Below are positions 17,684-26,857 of a stretch of 64,000 nucleotides of DNA, one piece after another (position 1 is the stretch's first letter; each line of letters starts with the position of its first letter). Under the pieces are notes generated by a model. The model searched no databases. It was not told the DNA's origin and was given only the letters and a program-made list of their open reading frames with translations. This DNA comes from G958296245 sp965262055 (GTDB lineage Bacteria; Chloroflexota; Dehalococcoidia; Lucifugimonadales; G958296245), in assembly GCA_965262055.1 (NCBI GenBank), contig CBDHEI010000002.1, forward strand, positions 1,860,001 through 1,924,000. Direction: 5' to 3'. The translations under genes and the position numbers were made by a program.

Positions 17684-19122
17684 ATGGACAGGCCCAACGT
17701 CCTGCTGATCTGCGTCGAGCACTGGTCGGGGCGGCTCATGAGCGCCCTGGGGCATCCTGCCGTAATGACCCCGACCCTGGACAGTCTCGCCGCCAACGGG
17801 GTGCTGTTCACCAACGCCTACAGCACGACGCCGGTCTGCATCCCGGCGCGCCGCGAGCTGATGACCGGGACATTCTCGCGCACCCACGGCGCCCGCTCCT
17901 TCGACCAGAAGATAACGATGGACGGGCGGCCCACGCTGCCGCAGACTTTCCGCAACGCCGGCTACCAGGCCTACGCCGTCGGAAAACTGCACGTCCAGCC
18001 GCAGCGGGCGCGCATCGGCTTCGACGACGTGATGCTCGACGAGGCCGCCAAGGAGCGCCGCCACAACCCCGACGACTACGAGATGTTCCTCACCGCGGAG
18101 GGCTACCACGGCCAGCAGCTCACCCACGGATCGGGCAACGACTACTTCACGCGGACGTGGCACTTCCCGGAGTATGCGCACCCGGCCAACTGGACGGCGC
18201 GCGAGATGTGCCGATACATAGTGCGGCGCGACCCGAGCCGGCCAGCCTTCTGGTACATGTCATTCGTGCCGCCGCATCCACCGCTCACGCCCCCCGCAGC
18301 GTACATGGACCTCTACCGCAACGTGGATGTGGGCGAGCCCTTCGTCGGCGACTGGGCCGAGGACGCTGAATCGATGCCATACGCCTACAGGGCGAAGCAG
18401 CACTCCGTAGCTCGCCGCTCGTACCCGGAGCAGATGCTGCGCGATGCGAGGCGCGCCTACTACGCCCAGTGCACCCACGTCGACCACCAGATCAGGCTGG
18501 TCATAGGCACTCTGCGCGAGGAGGGGCTGACGATACGGTGATCATGCTCACCGCCGACCACGGCGATATGATGGGCAACCACCACCACTACGGCAAGACC
18601 GTCTTCTACGAGGACTCCGCAAAGGTGCCGATGCTGTTGGTCCCGCCCGCCGGCGACCCACGAGTCGTCGCGGACCGGGAGGACGGCCGCCTCGCGGCGC
18701 TGGCGGACGTGATGCCGACGATGCTGGACATCTGCGGCGTCCCCGCGCCCGAGGGAGTAGAGGGGCTGTCCCTCGTGGGCGAGGAGCGGCGTTCCTTCCT
18801 GTACGGCGAGCTGTACGACGACGCCTTCGCGACACGGATGGCCCACGACGGCCGGCACAAGCTCGTTTACTACCCCACGGGCAACCGCGTGCAGCTATTC
18901 GACCTCGCCGAAGACCCCGACGAGATGCGTGACGTATCGGGGGACGCCAGCTACGCTCCCGTCCGTGAGGCGCTGACGGAACGGCTCATACACCATATGT
19001 ACGGCGGCGACGAGCGTTGGGTGCGCGATGGCCGCCTTGTGGGAGAGCCGGAGCCCAAGGGCGCCGGCTCACCTGCCCCAGACCGCGGGCTCCGCGCCCA
19101 GTACGGCTGGCGCTTTACCTAG
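17684..19122 (+). pseudogene. Sulfatase with a single-base frameshift
   Basis: The first frame (17684-18541, 285 codons) encodes the N-terminal half of an arylsulfatase-family enzyme: PNVLLICVEHWSG, the formylglycine motif CIPARRELMTG and the chain GTLREEGL. It then ends abnormally. The next frame continues from about 18530 with DDTVIMLTADHGDMMGNHHH, which carries metal ligands, and runs to 19122. One missing base in the LDD codons near 18530 restores a normal protein of about 479 residues. It may be a real mutation or a sequencing error; all visible catalytic residues are intact. No leader peptide is seen, so it would be cytoplasmic. The substrate is unknown. Confidence 0.8.
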
Positions 19123-20072
19123 CCTGCGGCGACCGCCTGGCCGGCGTCGGGCACGGGCCAGCCGAAGCCGATCACCAGGTCGCGCAGCTCCGCCGTCTCG
19201 CGCTCGTCCAGGGGCTCCGCCGGCGGGCGAGGGAGGCCGATTGGCCGGCCCATGATCGCCATGACCGCTTTTGCGCCGCCGCTGTGGCCCGTCCTCTCCC
19301 TGGTCCGGGCGCCGAACGCCCGCAGCTTCGGCACCACAGAGTCGAAGAGCTGCTCCGCCTCGTCGTACCGCCCCGCCTCCATAAGCTCCCAGATGCGCAG
19401 GTCGTGGAAGGGGTAGACGCCCAGCTCGTTCTGGACGTAGCCGCGGCCGCCCATCTTGTGGTTGAGCACCGGCGACACCGTGTTGTCGATGATGTTGAAG
19501 GTGTCCTTGAGGTCGAAGATGTCCGGGTAGACGTACCCCTCCGGCGGGCTCCACTTGATGGCGGCGATGTGCTCGAAGTCGGCCATCTTCCTGAAGGTCT
19601 CCGGGAAGATGGAGCCGTACGGCCACCAGGGTGTGTTGTAGATCATCACGCCGATATCTATGGCGTTGGAGATGGCCTCGTAGTGACGCAGGTGGTCGTT
19701 CTGGTCCGGGCCGTTGAATATGGGGGGCGATATCTGCATGCCTATCGCCCCGAGGTCCTGCGCCCTCTTGGCGTCCTCGACGGCCCGTATCGTGTCCTTG
19801 TGGTGGATGGCGCCCATCACGGCCGCCTTGCCCTTGGCCGCTTGCACCGCCGTGCGCAGGAGCGCCGGCCCCTCCCAGTCCCTCAGCTTGTCGCCCTCGC
19901 CCGCCTGCGCTGCGATCTTGATGACCGCCTTGCCCGTGACCGCCCCCGCCTCGACCCACCACTCGGTCAGGTCGGCCATCAGGCCGAAGTCGACCTCGAA
20001 GTCGTCGTCGAACGGCGTAGGCACCGGCGCAACGGGCCCCACGATCAGCTTCTTCAGCTCGTCTCTGTTCAT
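19119..20072 (-). CDS. Dihydrodipicolinate synthase/N-acetylneuraminate lyase family protein
   Basis: The 317-residue TIM-barrel lyase has the catalytic Lys in IAAIKWSPPEG and the Tyr in GVMIYNTPWWP, with PVPTPFDDDFEVD near the N-terminus. The ATG at 20072 is chosen because AGGAGG lies upstream with good spacing; the longer frame adds a low-quality 34-residue tail. The family cleaves or forms C-C bonds of 2-keto acids, including sialic acid and sugar acids. With sialidase-like and sulfatase genes nearby, a sugar-acid or sialate-type substrate is possible, but no residue proves it. It overlaps the sulfatase 3' end by four bases, tail to tail. Confidence 0.85.
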   Translation of the reverse strand: MNRDELKKLIVGPVAPVPTPFDDDFEVDFGLMADLTEWWVEAGAVTGKAVIKIAAQAGEGDKLRDWEGPALLRTAVQAAKGKAAVMGAIHHKDTIRAVEDAKRAQDLGAIGMQISPPIFNGPDQNDHLRHYEAISNAIDIGVMIYNTPWWPYGSIFPETFRKMADFEHIAAIKWSPPEGYVYPDIFDLKDTFNIIDNTVSPVLNHKMGGRGYVQNELGVYPFHDLRIWELMEAGRYDEAEQLFDSVVPKLRAFGARTRERTGHSGGAKAVMAIMGRPIGLPRPPAEPLDERETAELRDLVIGFGWPVPDAGQAVAAG

Positions 20073-20245
20073 GTTGTCCTCCTTGGCGCTATGGTTGTTG
20101 TGCCGCTTCGTCTCTGACTGCGCCGCCAATTCACATCGTAGAGTCTCAGGTCGGCTACCATGTCGGCGGGCCAAAACGTGGTGACATAATACTACGTCGT
20201 CGCGCCACAGTTGCTAGGCTGGGGGCTGGCGTTTCAGGCGGTTGC

Positions 20246-22392
20246 CTAGCAGAAAGGCAGGTTCGTGTCTGCGAAGTCGTTGTCCTCTATGCCTTGCAGC
20301 TCCCTGGGTATGCACCCGGTCAGTTGGTTGCCGGCGAGGGACAGCTCTTCCAGTTTGGAGAGGTTGCCAAGCTCCTGAGGTACCGCCCCGCTCAAACGGT
20401 TGTAGTCCAGCCGAAGTCGTTCCAAATTGATTAGGCCTCCCAGCTCCGGCGGTATGGGGCCGGCCAGTTGGTTATCATTGAGGACCAACCCGGTGACGGC
20501 GCCGCCACAGCCGGTGATTACTCCGTACCATTGGCTGATAGGGGCTTCGCTCAGCCAGTTGTCATTGTTATTCCAGCCTGGTCCATTAGTGGCCTTGTAG
20601 AGCGCGGCCAGCACGTCCCTCGCTTGGGTTGGCGTGGTCGCAGGGGCAGGCGTATATCCGGGGATAGGCCTGCCGTGAAGGCATGTGTACAGCTCGCGGA
20701 ACTCGTCCTGTTTAGCTGGCGGGGTGTTCGATAGGAATGTCTGGTAAATCTCGTCTTCCGTCGCACGCCTGCCCTCTTGGCCTGCTCTGGAGAGCTCCTT
20801 CAAGGAGGACGAGACTACGTCAGGCCCCAGGGATCGATACATTCCCGCCAGGAATTGTGATCCAATGGGATACGCGCAAAACTGGAGTGGTGATCCCGAA
20901 TCTTTGGCTGTAGCTACGATCAACTCGTAAACGTTGGCTACGCCGCTAGGGGCACACTCTTCAGCTATGTCAATTTGGTTACGGAAGTAGAGTGACCGAA
21001 CACTCGACTCTTCAGTTAGCTGAAGAGTGTAGTAGGAAAGAAACATTGCCGCCCCTTCAGCCAGCCAGGATGGTACCCCATAGGCACCATAATAGAAGTG
21101 GGCTAGCTCGTGGTAGAGCAGAACCCTGGACGTGTCCCTCACTACAATGTGAGTGCCGAGGTTCCATCCTTGATGCGGACTCGCCTGGGCGAAGTTCGAT
21201 TCGAGCTCCTGAAGCAATATGATGTCAGTCTTTGGCCAGGGCATTCCCATGAAACCTTCCAGCGCTTGAACGCCGAGTGCCAGTCCTTCGAGAACGTCGC
21301 TATCCTCCTGGAACGCCGACCGGCTCACGGCGAATAGGTTTACTTCACCCGCAAGGGGCAAGTAAATTGTCTTGGATCGCAGGTGGGCGCCTTGAACCAG
21401 GTCTTGGAAGAGTTGCTCGGAATTAACGGCGCTCCGGAGCACGATAATCAACGCGGCCTCTTCGTCGGTTAGGCCGTCCTGGAACCACGACTGGCCGAGG
21501 ATATGCTTGAATCTTCCGCTCCTGAGGATGAGGTCCAGGGACCACAGTGCATCTCTGGCGATACTCCCAACCTCTCCAGGGAGATTCACAACGGAGGTTG
21601 CTATCTCCGGGTCGATTTCGGCTATCCTCTTGACATAGGCGATTGTGGCACTCTCATCTTCGGTGATGCCGTCGGCAGTCCACGGTAGGCCCATCAAGCG
21701 CTCAGCCAGGGAAGAGCTCTTCTGGGCGAGGACTCTAATATGGTGGACGGCCTGCCCCTCGTCTTTGGTAATGGCGTCGGCGAGCCATTGGAATCTCAGC
21801 AGACGCTTGGCCAAAGAGGGCTGGCTCTCGGCAAGTGCCGCAAGAGATCCCAGGGCGTTCGTCTCGTAATTGTCGGGGTCCATGCCATCGGCGAACCAAC
21901 CGAAGTCCAGAACGGCTTGGGCCATCGCAGGGTCTGAACTCCTGATTCTCGAAAAGAACTCAACGGCAGCCCTCTCGCGTCCCGTGACGCCATCTTTGAT
22001 CCACGCGAGGTCGAGGAACCCTTCGCCGACAGCGGAGTCAAGTCGCTCTTCTGGCATAGAGGGCGCTGGCGTGGGGGTCTCCGTTGGGGTCGGTGTAGCA
22101 GTGGGTTCGGGTGTGGGAGTTGCCGTCGGTTCCGCCGTTTGAATGGCGGTTGGTGAAGCTGTATGAGTCGGGGTGGGCGTGGGCTCCCTGGTGGGCGTCG
22201 CCGTCGGCTCCGGTGTTGGAGTGGCTGTAGGCGTCGCGGTTGCCGTTGCGGCGACAGCCACGGCAACGACAGGCTGAGGCGTGGGAACAGCAGTGGGCGC
22301 CGCCGGCGTGGCCGTGGCGGTGGGTTGTGCTGGCTGCACGCAGCCAGCACAACCACCGTCGCGCTCCACAGCGCCAACAGCCCCAAGCGCAT
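20246..22392 (-). pseudogene. Secreted metallopeptidase-like lipoprotein with WxxDGI repeats and LRRs, frameshifted in its signal peptide
   Basis: A lipoprotein signal (MRLGLLALWSATVVVLAAC) starts at 22392, but the body is in another frame from about 22340. It begins QPAQPTATATPAAPT with a long Thr-Pro linker. The body has four to five 35-residue units with a WxxDGI core (AWIKDGVTGRE, PWTADGITEDE, SWFQDGLTDEE), then an HExxH zinc site with downstream Glu (VLLYHELAHFYYG, WLAEGAA), and C-terminal plant-type leucine-rich repeats (LNDNQLAGPIPPELGGL). One base is missing at the lipobox, inside a perfect palindrome, so an assembly error is as likely as a mutation. If intact it would be a surface protease of about 700 residues. 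Confidence 0.7.
22323..22354. repeat. Perfect 15-bp inverted repeat at the lipobox frameshift
   Basis: GGTTGTGCTGGCTGC at 22323-22337 and its exact reverse complement at 22340-22354 are separated by two bases. The palindrome covers the codons of the lipobox and is where the signal-peptide frame and the mature-protein frame part. Such tight hairpins favour polymerase slippage and sequencing artefacts. Confidence 0.85.
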
Positions 22393-22427
22393 GGCGGTGA
22401 CTCTCACGCCCTTCTCTGAGTCTACCC

Positions 22428-23486
22428 CTACCAGTCGACGCGCAGCTTCGTCCATCGTATGCCGCAGCGGCCGTCTTCGACGCTCCAGTGCGTGGCCAGA
22501 AAGGTGCCGTCGTGCAGCCTTGTCGCGGTCGGGAAGCCGAACCTGAACGCCTCCATCTCATCCACGCCTGACCCGGTGCGCCGATCCCGGCGCGCTCCGG
22601 CATCATACATCAGGCCCTCGTACTCAACGCGCCACGTATCATCTGTGAACGTCACCAGCAGCATGACGATGCCCTGGTCGCCGTAGCGGCGGTTGTAGAG
22701 CACCAGCAGCCGGTCGGCGCCCAGGGAGATAGGGGTCATTGTCTGCCCCATGATCCCGGTCGAGGCTGCGGGGCCCCACGTCAACCCGCCGTCGTCCGAG
22801 ATGGCGAAGCTGTCCTCGTAGTCCGTCGAGTGGTCCAGGCTGGAGGTCCACGACACGGCCATCACCCTGCCGGGGGCGATCTCCGCCAGCTTCTGCTCGT
22901 GGTACCCGTAGCGCCCCTCCGGGTCGTGGAAGGCCACCGAGTGCATCGGCCACGTAATCCCGCCGTCGTCCGAGATGGCAACCAGCACCTCCACGCCCAG
23001 CCGGTCTATTGCGCGGTGGGTGGCCGCCGGCGCCAACAGCCGGCCAGAGGAAAGCATGAGCGCGCCGTGCGCGACCTCCAGCAGGCAGTCGGCACGCATC
23101 GGCACGACCCGGGCGTCCGACCAGGTGCGGCCGCCGTCGTGGGACGTGCAGATGACCGCCTCGTTGCGCCGGTCGGCGAATCCTTCCCCCGGCTGCGGGT
23201 AGTAGCGCGCGCCGTAGGCATAGACGGCGCTGCCGTCGCGGGACGCGCTGAGCTTCAGGGCGTTGGTGGTATGGGGGTTGGCCGTGGCGGGCAGTATCGT
23301 GCCCTCGACCGTCCACGTCTCGCCCCCGCCCGTGGAGCGCGCCCAGTCGCTGCCGCCCTCGACACCCGGCCCGCCGCCGACGTTGAACGAGCAGAGGATA
23401 CCGCCCCCGGGCAGCTGTACCGCCTGGGGAAAGGCCGAGTCCCGGTCGTCGATTCGCCCGGTCCCCAGCACCTCTATGTAGGGCAC
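22428..23486 (-). CDS. Sialidase-like (BNR/Asp-box) protein
   Basis: The 352-residue protein is a six-bladed-propeller type with Asp boxes STGGGETW, SHDGGRTW, SDDGGITW and SDDGGLTW at regular spacing. There is no signal peptide, so it should be intracellular. Sequence alone does not show sialidase chemistry; many such proteins act on other sugars or are uncharacterised. It is the last gene of a run with two paralogous unknown genes, with six bases between it and the upstream stop. It is clearly diverged from the two other sialidase-like genes at 26.8-29.1 kb. Confidence 0.8.
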   Translation of the reverse strand: MPYIEVLGTGRIDDRDSAFPQAVQLPGGGILCSFNVGGGPGVEGGSDWARSTGGGETWTVEGTILPATANPHTTNALKLSASRDGSAVYAYGARYYPQPGEGFADRRNEAVICTSHDGGRTWSDARVVPMRADCLLEVAHGALMLSSGRLLAPAATHRAIDRLGVEVLVAISDDGGITWPMHSVAFHDPEGRYGYHEQKLAEIAPGRVMAVSWTSSLDHSTDYEDSFAISDDGGLTWGPAASTGIMGQTMTPISLGADRLLVLYNRRYGDQGIVMLLVTFTDDTWRVEYEGLMYDAGARRDRRTGSGVDEMEAFRFGFPTATRLHDGTFLATHWSVEDGRCGIRWTKLRVDW

Positions 23487-23492
23487 GGTGCG

Positions 23493-24203
23493 TCAGCTCG
23501 AATCTACGAGCAGGACCTCGTTCTGGGCGGGGTAGTTGCGTAGCTCCGAGTAGTCCGTCCTGAAGAAGAGCGGCTTGTCGCCGTCCATGATAGGGACCGG
23601 CTTCCTGACCGTGAACTCGGCCTCGTCGAAACGGTTGTAGACGACGTAGCCGACCTCCAGGCACTCGATGGGCCGCGCCGCCTTGATGCTGAAGTTGGGC
23701 ACGATCAGCGGCCCCGTGTCCACCTGGAACCGCATCGGCCCGTCCACGACGTTCATCGTGTTCACCGGGTACTCCAGCACGGCCGTCAGGCCCTGGCGCC
23801 CGCCTTGGATCGTTGTGCGCGACACCATCGGCTCCGAGGACTCCATCGTCGCCTCGAAGATGGACGCCGCGTCCTCCAGGCTCCGGGTCTTCTCGAACCG
23901 GCGAATGTCCAGCGTGTCCGCCTTCGGCTCGTACTGGGTGTTGTCGCGGTCGCTGGTCCATGCGAACCGCATGATGCGCTTCTCCTCCGGGCCCCATACG
24001 CCGCAGAACTCGTAGCCGGGGTTGCTGATCAGCTTCGTGTCCCCGTGGGTGTTCTCGGCGCGGCACGGCGCGATCAGGTAGTAGGTCTCCGATTTGCCGG
24101 TAGCGTCGTCGGTCAGCGTGCACGCCGCGTCGACCAGGATGCGGACGTTGTTCACCGCCCCGAACCACCTCATGTACGATCTTGCGAAGTCTATGGCGCT
24201 CAT
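23493..24203 (-). CDS. Unknown protein, paralogue of the gene just upstream
   Basis: The 236-residue protein begins MSAIDFARSYMRWFG and shares many blocks with its neighbour: YYLIAPCR, NPGYEFxGVWG, EPMVSRTTI, GLTAVLxYPVNTMNV, QVDTGPLI and VVYNxFDEA. It is probably a beta-rich soluble protein; there is no signal peptide. I do not recognise the family. Its ATG overlaps the upstream stop as TGATG, so the two are translationally coupled, and the sialidase-like gene follows six bases on. A role with the sialidase-like protein in metabolism of the same substrate is inferred only from the arrangement. Confidence 0.75.
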   Translation of the reverse strand: MSAIDFARSYMRWFGAVNNVRILVDAACTLTDDATGKSETYYLIAPCRAENTHGDTKLISNPGYEFCGVWGPEEKRIMRFAWTSDRDNTQYEPKADTLDIRRFEKTRSLEDAASIFEATMESSEPMVSRTTIQGGRQGLTAVLEYPVNTMNVVDGPMRFQVDTGPLIVPNFSIKAARPIECLEVGYVVYNRFDEAEFTVRKPVPIMDGDKPLFFRTDYSELRNYPAQNEVLLVDSS

Positions 24204-24919
24204 CACTCACCCTCCCCGACGGCCAGCAGTAGCTGGTTCTTTACCGGCAGCACCCGTATCTCAGAGTAGTCGGTCACGTACTTGGACGGATCGTCCCCCT
24301 CGCGCGCCGCCAGCGGCTTGCGCAGCGTGAAGTACGCCTCGTCGAACAGGTTGTAGACGACGTAGGCCACCTCGAACATCTCGATGGCGCTGTCGGTGTC
24401 CTTCGTGAAGTCCGGAAAGATCAACGGCCCGGTGTCCACCTGGTAGCGGATCGGGTCCTCCTTAACGTTCATCGTGTTGACCGGGTAGTCCAGCACGGCG
24501 GTCAGGCCCCGGCTCTCGTCCCGGATGGTCGTCCGCGACACCATCGGCTCCCCCGAACCCATTGTGCCGTCGAAGACCGCCTGGTTGTCGGCGAGCTCCC
24601 GGGTATTCTCGAACATGCAAATGTCCACGCCCTCGGGCCTGTGCGCCTGGCGGTTGTCACGCGAGCTCTGCCAGTGCCACCGTATGATGAACGACTCCTT
24701 CTCGCCCCAGACGCCGCTGAACTCGTAACCGGGGTTCAGCACCAGCTCTCCACTCTTGCCGTGGGTGCTCTCCCCGCGGCAGGGGGCTATCAGGTAGTAG
24801 CTGTCGGACGTCCCGGCTTTCTCGTCCGTGATGGTGCAGGCCGCTTCGATCAGGATTCGCACGTTGTTGCCGGGGCTCTCCCACCGCATGTATGACCGCG
24901 TAAAATCTATGGCAGACAA
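24203..24919 (-). CDS. Unknown protein, paralogue of the gene just downstream
   Basis: The 238-residue product is a tandem-duplicated relative of the 23493-24203 product, with the same block order. I place the start at TTG 24917-24919 because GGAGGTG lies just upstream and because the product then begins MSAIDFTRSYMRW, matching the paralogue. The frame is open for ten more codons upstream. A 64-bp copy of this start region and of the 3' end of a sialidase-like gene recurs at 26.8 kb, so a sialidase-like gene probably once preceded this one directly. Confidence 0.75.
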   Translation of the reverse strand: MSAIDFTRSYMRWESPGNNVRILIEAACTITDEKAGTSDSYYLIAPCRGESTHGKSGELVLNPGYEFSGVWGEKESFIIRWHWQSSRDNRQAHRPEGVDICMFENTRELADNQAVFDGTMGSGEPMVSRTTIRDESRGLTAVLDYPVNTMNVKEDPIRYQVDTGPLIFPDFTKDTDSAIEMFEVAYVVYNLFDEAYFTLRKPLAAREGDDPSKYVTDYSEIRVLPVKNQLLLAVGEGE

Positions 24920-24969
24920 TTCACACCTCCAGGTTATTCGTAGAACCACTCAACGGGCACGTGGGCCAG
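24906..24969. repeat. Left copy of a 64-bp direct repeat flanking a two-gene module
   Basis: This segment matches 26794-26857 with about five mismatches. It contains the first codons of the 24203-24919 gene, its ribosome binding site, and the last 11 codons of a sialidase-like gene (VPVEWFYE). The unrelated module at 25062-26713 lies between the copies. Confidence 0.8.
24934..24969 (-). pseudogene. 3' relic of a sialidase-like gene
   Basis: Read on the minus strand it ends HLAHVPVEWFYE and a stop, almost the same as the ends of the two sialidase-like genes at 26.8 and 28.0 kb (KLARVPVEWFYE). Upstream of this the similarity is lost. It is a remnant of a third copy. Confidence 0.6.
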
Positions 24970-25061
24970 ATGCGTAGCCGCTCGCCGCTCCACCGCCACC
25001 GGTGGAGTTGCAGCCGTATCCACTCCCGCCATCCCTTCCCCTTCGAGGTTCATAGTTCGGG

Positions 25062-26174
25062 TCACTCGTCTAAATTTATGTCTTGTAAGACAATGGCTCG
25101 ACCCTTTTGCAGTCCCTTTACGACTACTTTCGAATCCCACATTGGCCGGACGATATCCGTCATCATGCCTGCGGGCACTGTCACAGAACGGCTCCTCCCC
25201 GTATCGTTGACAATCTTGATTTTACTGGCGTCATGGCCTGTAGCATCCGCGAAACGGAGGGTTCCTCGGACCTCAACAAGCTTGCCAGGTCTTTCGTCTT
25301 CGGTTGCCGACTCAACAACGGATGTTAAGGGAATCTCTGCTGCCGGTGTTGTCACCGACACGCGACGTTCCCCACTACCTCTTTCCACCGTAAAGCCTAC
25401 TTGCCGGACTCGGTCGCCATCCGGTGCTAACTTTTTTGCGAGCCCAAGGAAGTTTCGCAGATAGGGTGGCTCCGGAATACGCTCTTCTAATGCTCGAATA
25501 TCAGAATTATTGACCATCTCCATCAAGTCCATGAATTCGTCGACAATCACCTCTATCTCTACAGGTAGATGGAGTTGTCCCGTTGGTCGACCAACCTTCA
25601 ATGTGACTGCAAAGCTGGCGGCCCTAGGTACAGAGACAAGAACAGGGAAGGTTTCCCGTGTAGTTTTTCGTAGACCTCCTTCAGTGAAGGATGAGTTTCT
25701 CTGCCGCTCAACGATTCTCCCTATTAGTTTTGATGCATCGCCGATTCTGCTTACCAACTCGTCCGAAGTGACCAACCCGTAGCCTACTTCCTTACCTGAC
25801 AGACTCATCTGCACCTCATCTAGTCCCAGTTCAATTCCCCTCAACTCAAGATGTCTCTGAAAGTGCACTTGTTCAACGAGGTCACGAAGCTCATCAGCAA
25901 TTTCAGGGGGAGGCTCTCGGGCAAGGGCCTTGGCCGCAATCTGCTCGGCTAGGCGGTATTTATGGCATCGTAATGCTAGCGTCCCGGCACTGCGGTGAAG
26001 AACAGAAAAAGTTGGCTCTATCGGCTCTTTGAGTTCTCGGATAGCGGAGAGTTCCAATTCTAGTGCCTGTCGAGCAAAGTCAGACTCTCCTTCCGGGTTG
26101 CCCCGCAGGCGGTTGATCAGACCAAGCTCCGCTAGGTCCATGGCCCTATTGTGAAGGTCATTGACCACGTTCAT
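25062..26174 (-). CDS. Unknown protein with helical N-terminal repeats, module gene 2
   Basis: The 370-residue product starts with TPR-like helices (residues about 5-115: NRAMDLAELGLINRLRGNPE, ARQALELELSAIRELKEP, RLAEQIAAKALARE) and continues into a beta-rich C-terminal half (VEVRGTLRFADATG, VTVPAGMMTDIVRPMWDSKV). There is no signal or membrane segment. I cannot name a family. It overlaps the upstream gene by four bases (ATGA), so the two are one unit. Base composition is visibly more AT-rich than the neighbours, and the pair is bounded by 64-bp direct repeats, which suggests transfer. Confidence 0.7.
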   Translation of the reverse strand: MNVVNDLHNRAMDLAELGLINRLRGNPEGESDFARQALELELSAIRELKEPIEPTFSVLHRSAGTLALRCHKYRLAEQIAAKALAREPPPEIADELRDLVEQVHFQRHLELRGIELGLDEVQMSLSGKEVGYGLVTSDELVSRIGDASKLIGRIVERQRNSSFTEGGLRKTTRETFPVLVSVPRAASFAVTLKVGRPTGQLHLPVEIEVIVDEFMDLMEMVNNSDIRALEERIPEPPYLRNFLGLAKKLAPDGDRVRQVGFTVERGSGERRVSVTTPAAEIPLTSVVESATEDERPGKLVEVRGTLRFADATGHDASKIKIVNDTGRSRSVTVPAGMMTDIVRPMWDSKVVVKGLQKGRAIVLQDINLDE

Positions 26175-26713
26175 GCGTTCTGCACCTCGGCAAGTGGGTT
26201 TCCAAACTCAATTACGATTACGTAAGCTGGAAGCGACCCGCCAGGAGATTGGGTTTGCTTCAGCTTGTCCCTTACTCGCTTGGCAACAACCCTTTCAACA
26301 TCTCTGTAGGTCCCCTGAACACTGAGAATGCCGGATATCTCCAGCCTTGCCTTGTTTTGAAATGGCGGCCCTTCTGCTTCATGACCCAACCAGTAATCGA
26401 TGCCTGTGCCTTTTACAGATCTCTCGATCGCCGCGTAGCCAGTTTCCTTTTTGACCAACAACACGGCAATGGCTGTAGCGCCGTACTCGGTTGCCTCTTG
26501 ATGGTCTGCCCAAGTTCTAAGGGCTTGATCACTGATTGGCGGCCAAATCAGAGGATATGTGGTGTTCACATATCCAGTTATACGAAGAAGAACGCCTTGG
26601 TGGTGGTCCTGAGACTCCAAGCACACTCCCGCCACTTGAGCCAGCACGCTGCCCCACTCCGGGGTGATGGCTGGAAGGCCATTTCTCAGTTCATTCAAAT
26701 CGAGCATGTGCAA
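26171..26713 (-). CDS. Unknown protein, module gene 1
   Basis: The 180-residue product contains QEATEYGATAIAVLLVKKE, then GTGIDYWLG and KARLEISGI, then RVRDKLKQTQ. These blocks look conserved, and I have the impression of a broadly distributed but unnamed family, probably an alpha/beta protein with a nuclease-like or sensor-like core. No catalytic motif is certain. It is the promoter-proximal gene of the pair with the TPR-like protein. Function could be defence, stress or housekeeping of a mobile module; the sequence does not decide. Confidence 0.7.
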   Translation of the reverse strand: MHMLDLNELRNGLPAITPEWGSVLAQVAGVCLESQDHHQGVLLRITGYVNTTYPLIWPPISDQALRTWADHQEATEYGATAIAVLLVKKETGYAAIERSVKGTGIDYWLGHEAEGPPFQNKARLEISGILSVQGTYRDVERVVAKRVRDKLKQTQSPGGSLPAYVIVIEFGNPLAEVQNA

Positions 26714-26793
26714 ACATCCAGGGGAGAGTCGCTGTAAAGGGCCTCCATTGTCCCTTCTCGGCTACACCATACCAAGTATGCGGCCGCGAAAAG

Positions 26794-26857
26794 TCTATGG
26801 CAGACAATTCAGACCTCCAGGTTATTCGTAGAACCACTCCACGGGGACGCGGGCCAG
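26794..26857. repeat. Right copy of the 64-bp direct repeat
   Basis: It matches 24906-24969. It overlaps the 3' end of the intact sialidase-like gene and, beyond its stop, carries a ribosome binding site and the start TTGTCTGCCATAGACTTTTC of a lost relative of the 24203-24919 gene, which diverges after about eight codons. Confidence 0.8.

Noticed and set aside
22038..22352. Frames in the Thr-Pro linker of the metallopeptidase gene
   Set aside because: They are readings of the low-complexity linker in other frames (His/Gly and Val/Gly rich).
24906..26857. Transposon target-site duplication around the two-gene module
   Set aside because: A 64-base duplication is far too long for a transposase target duplication, and no transposase or terminal inverted repeat is present.
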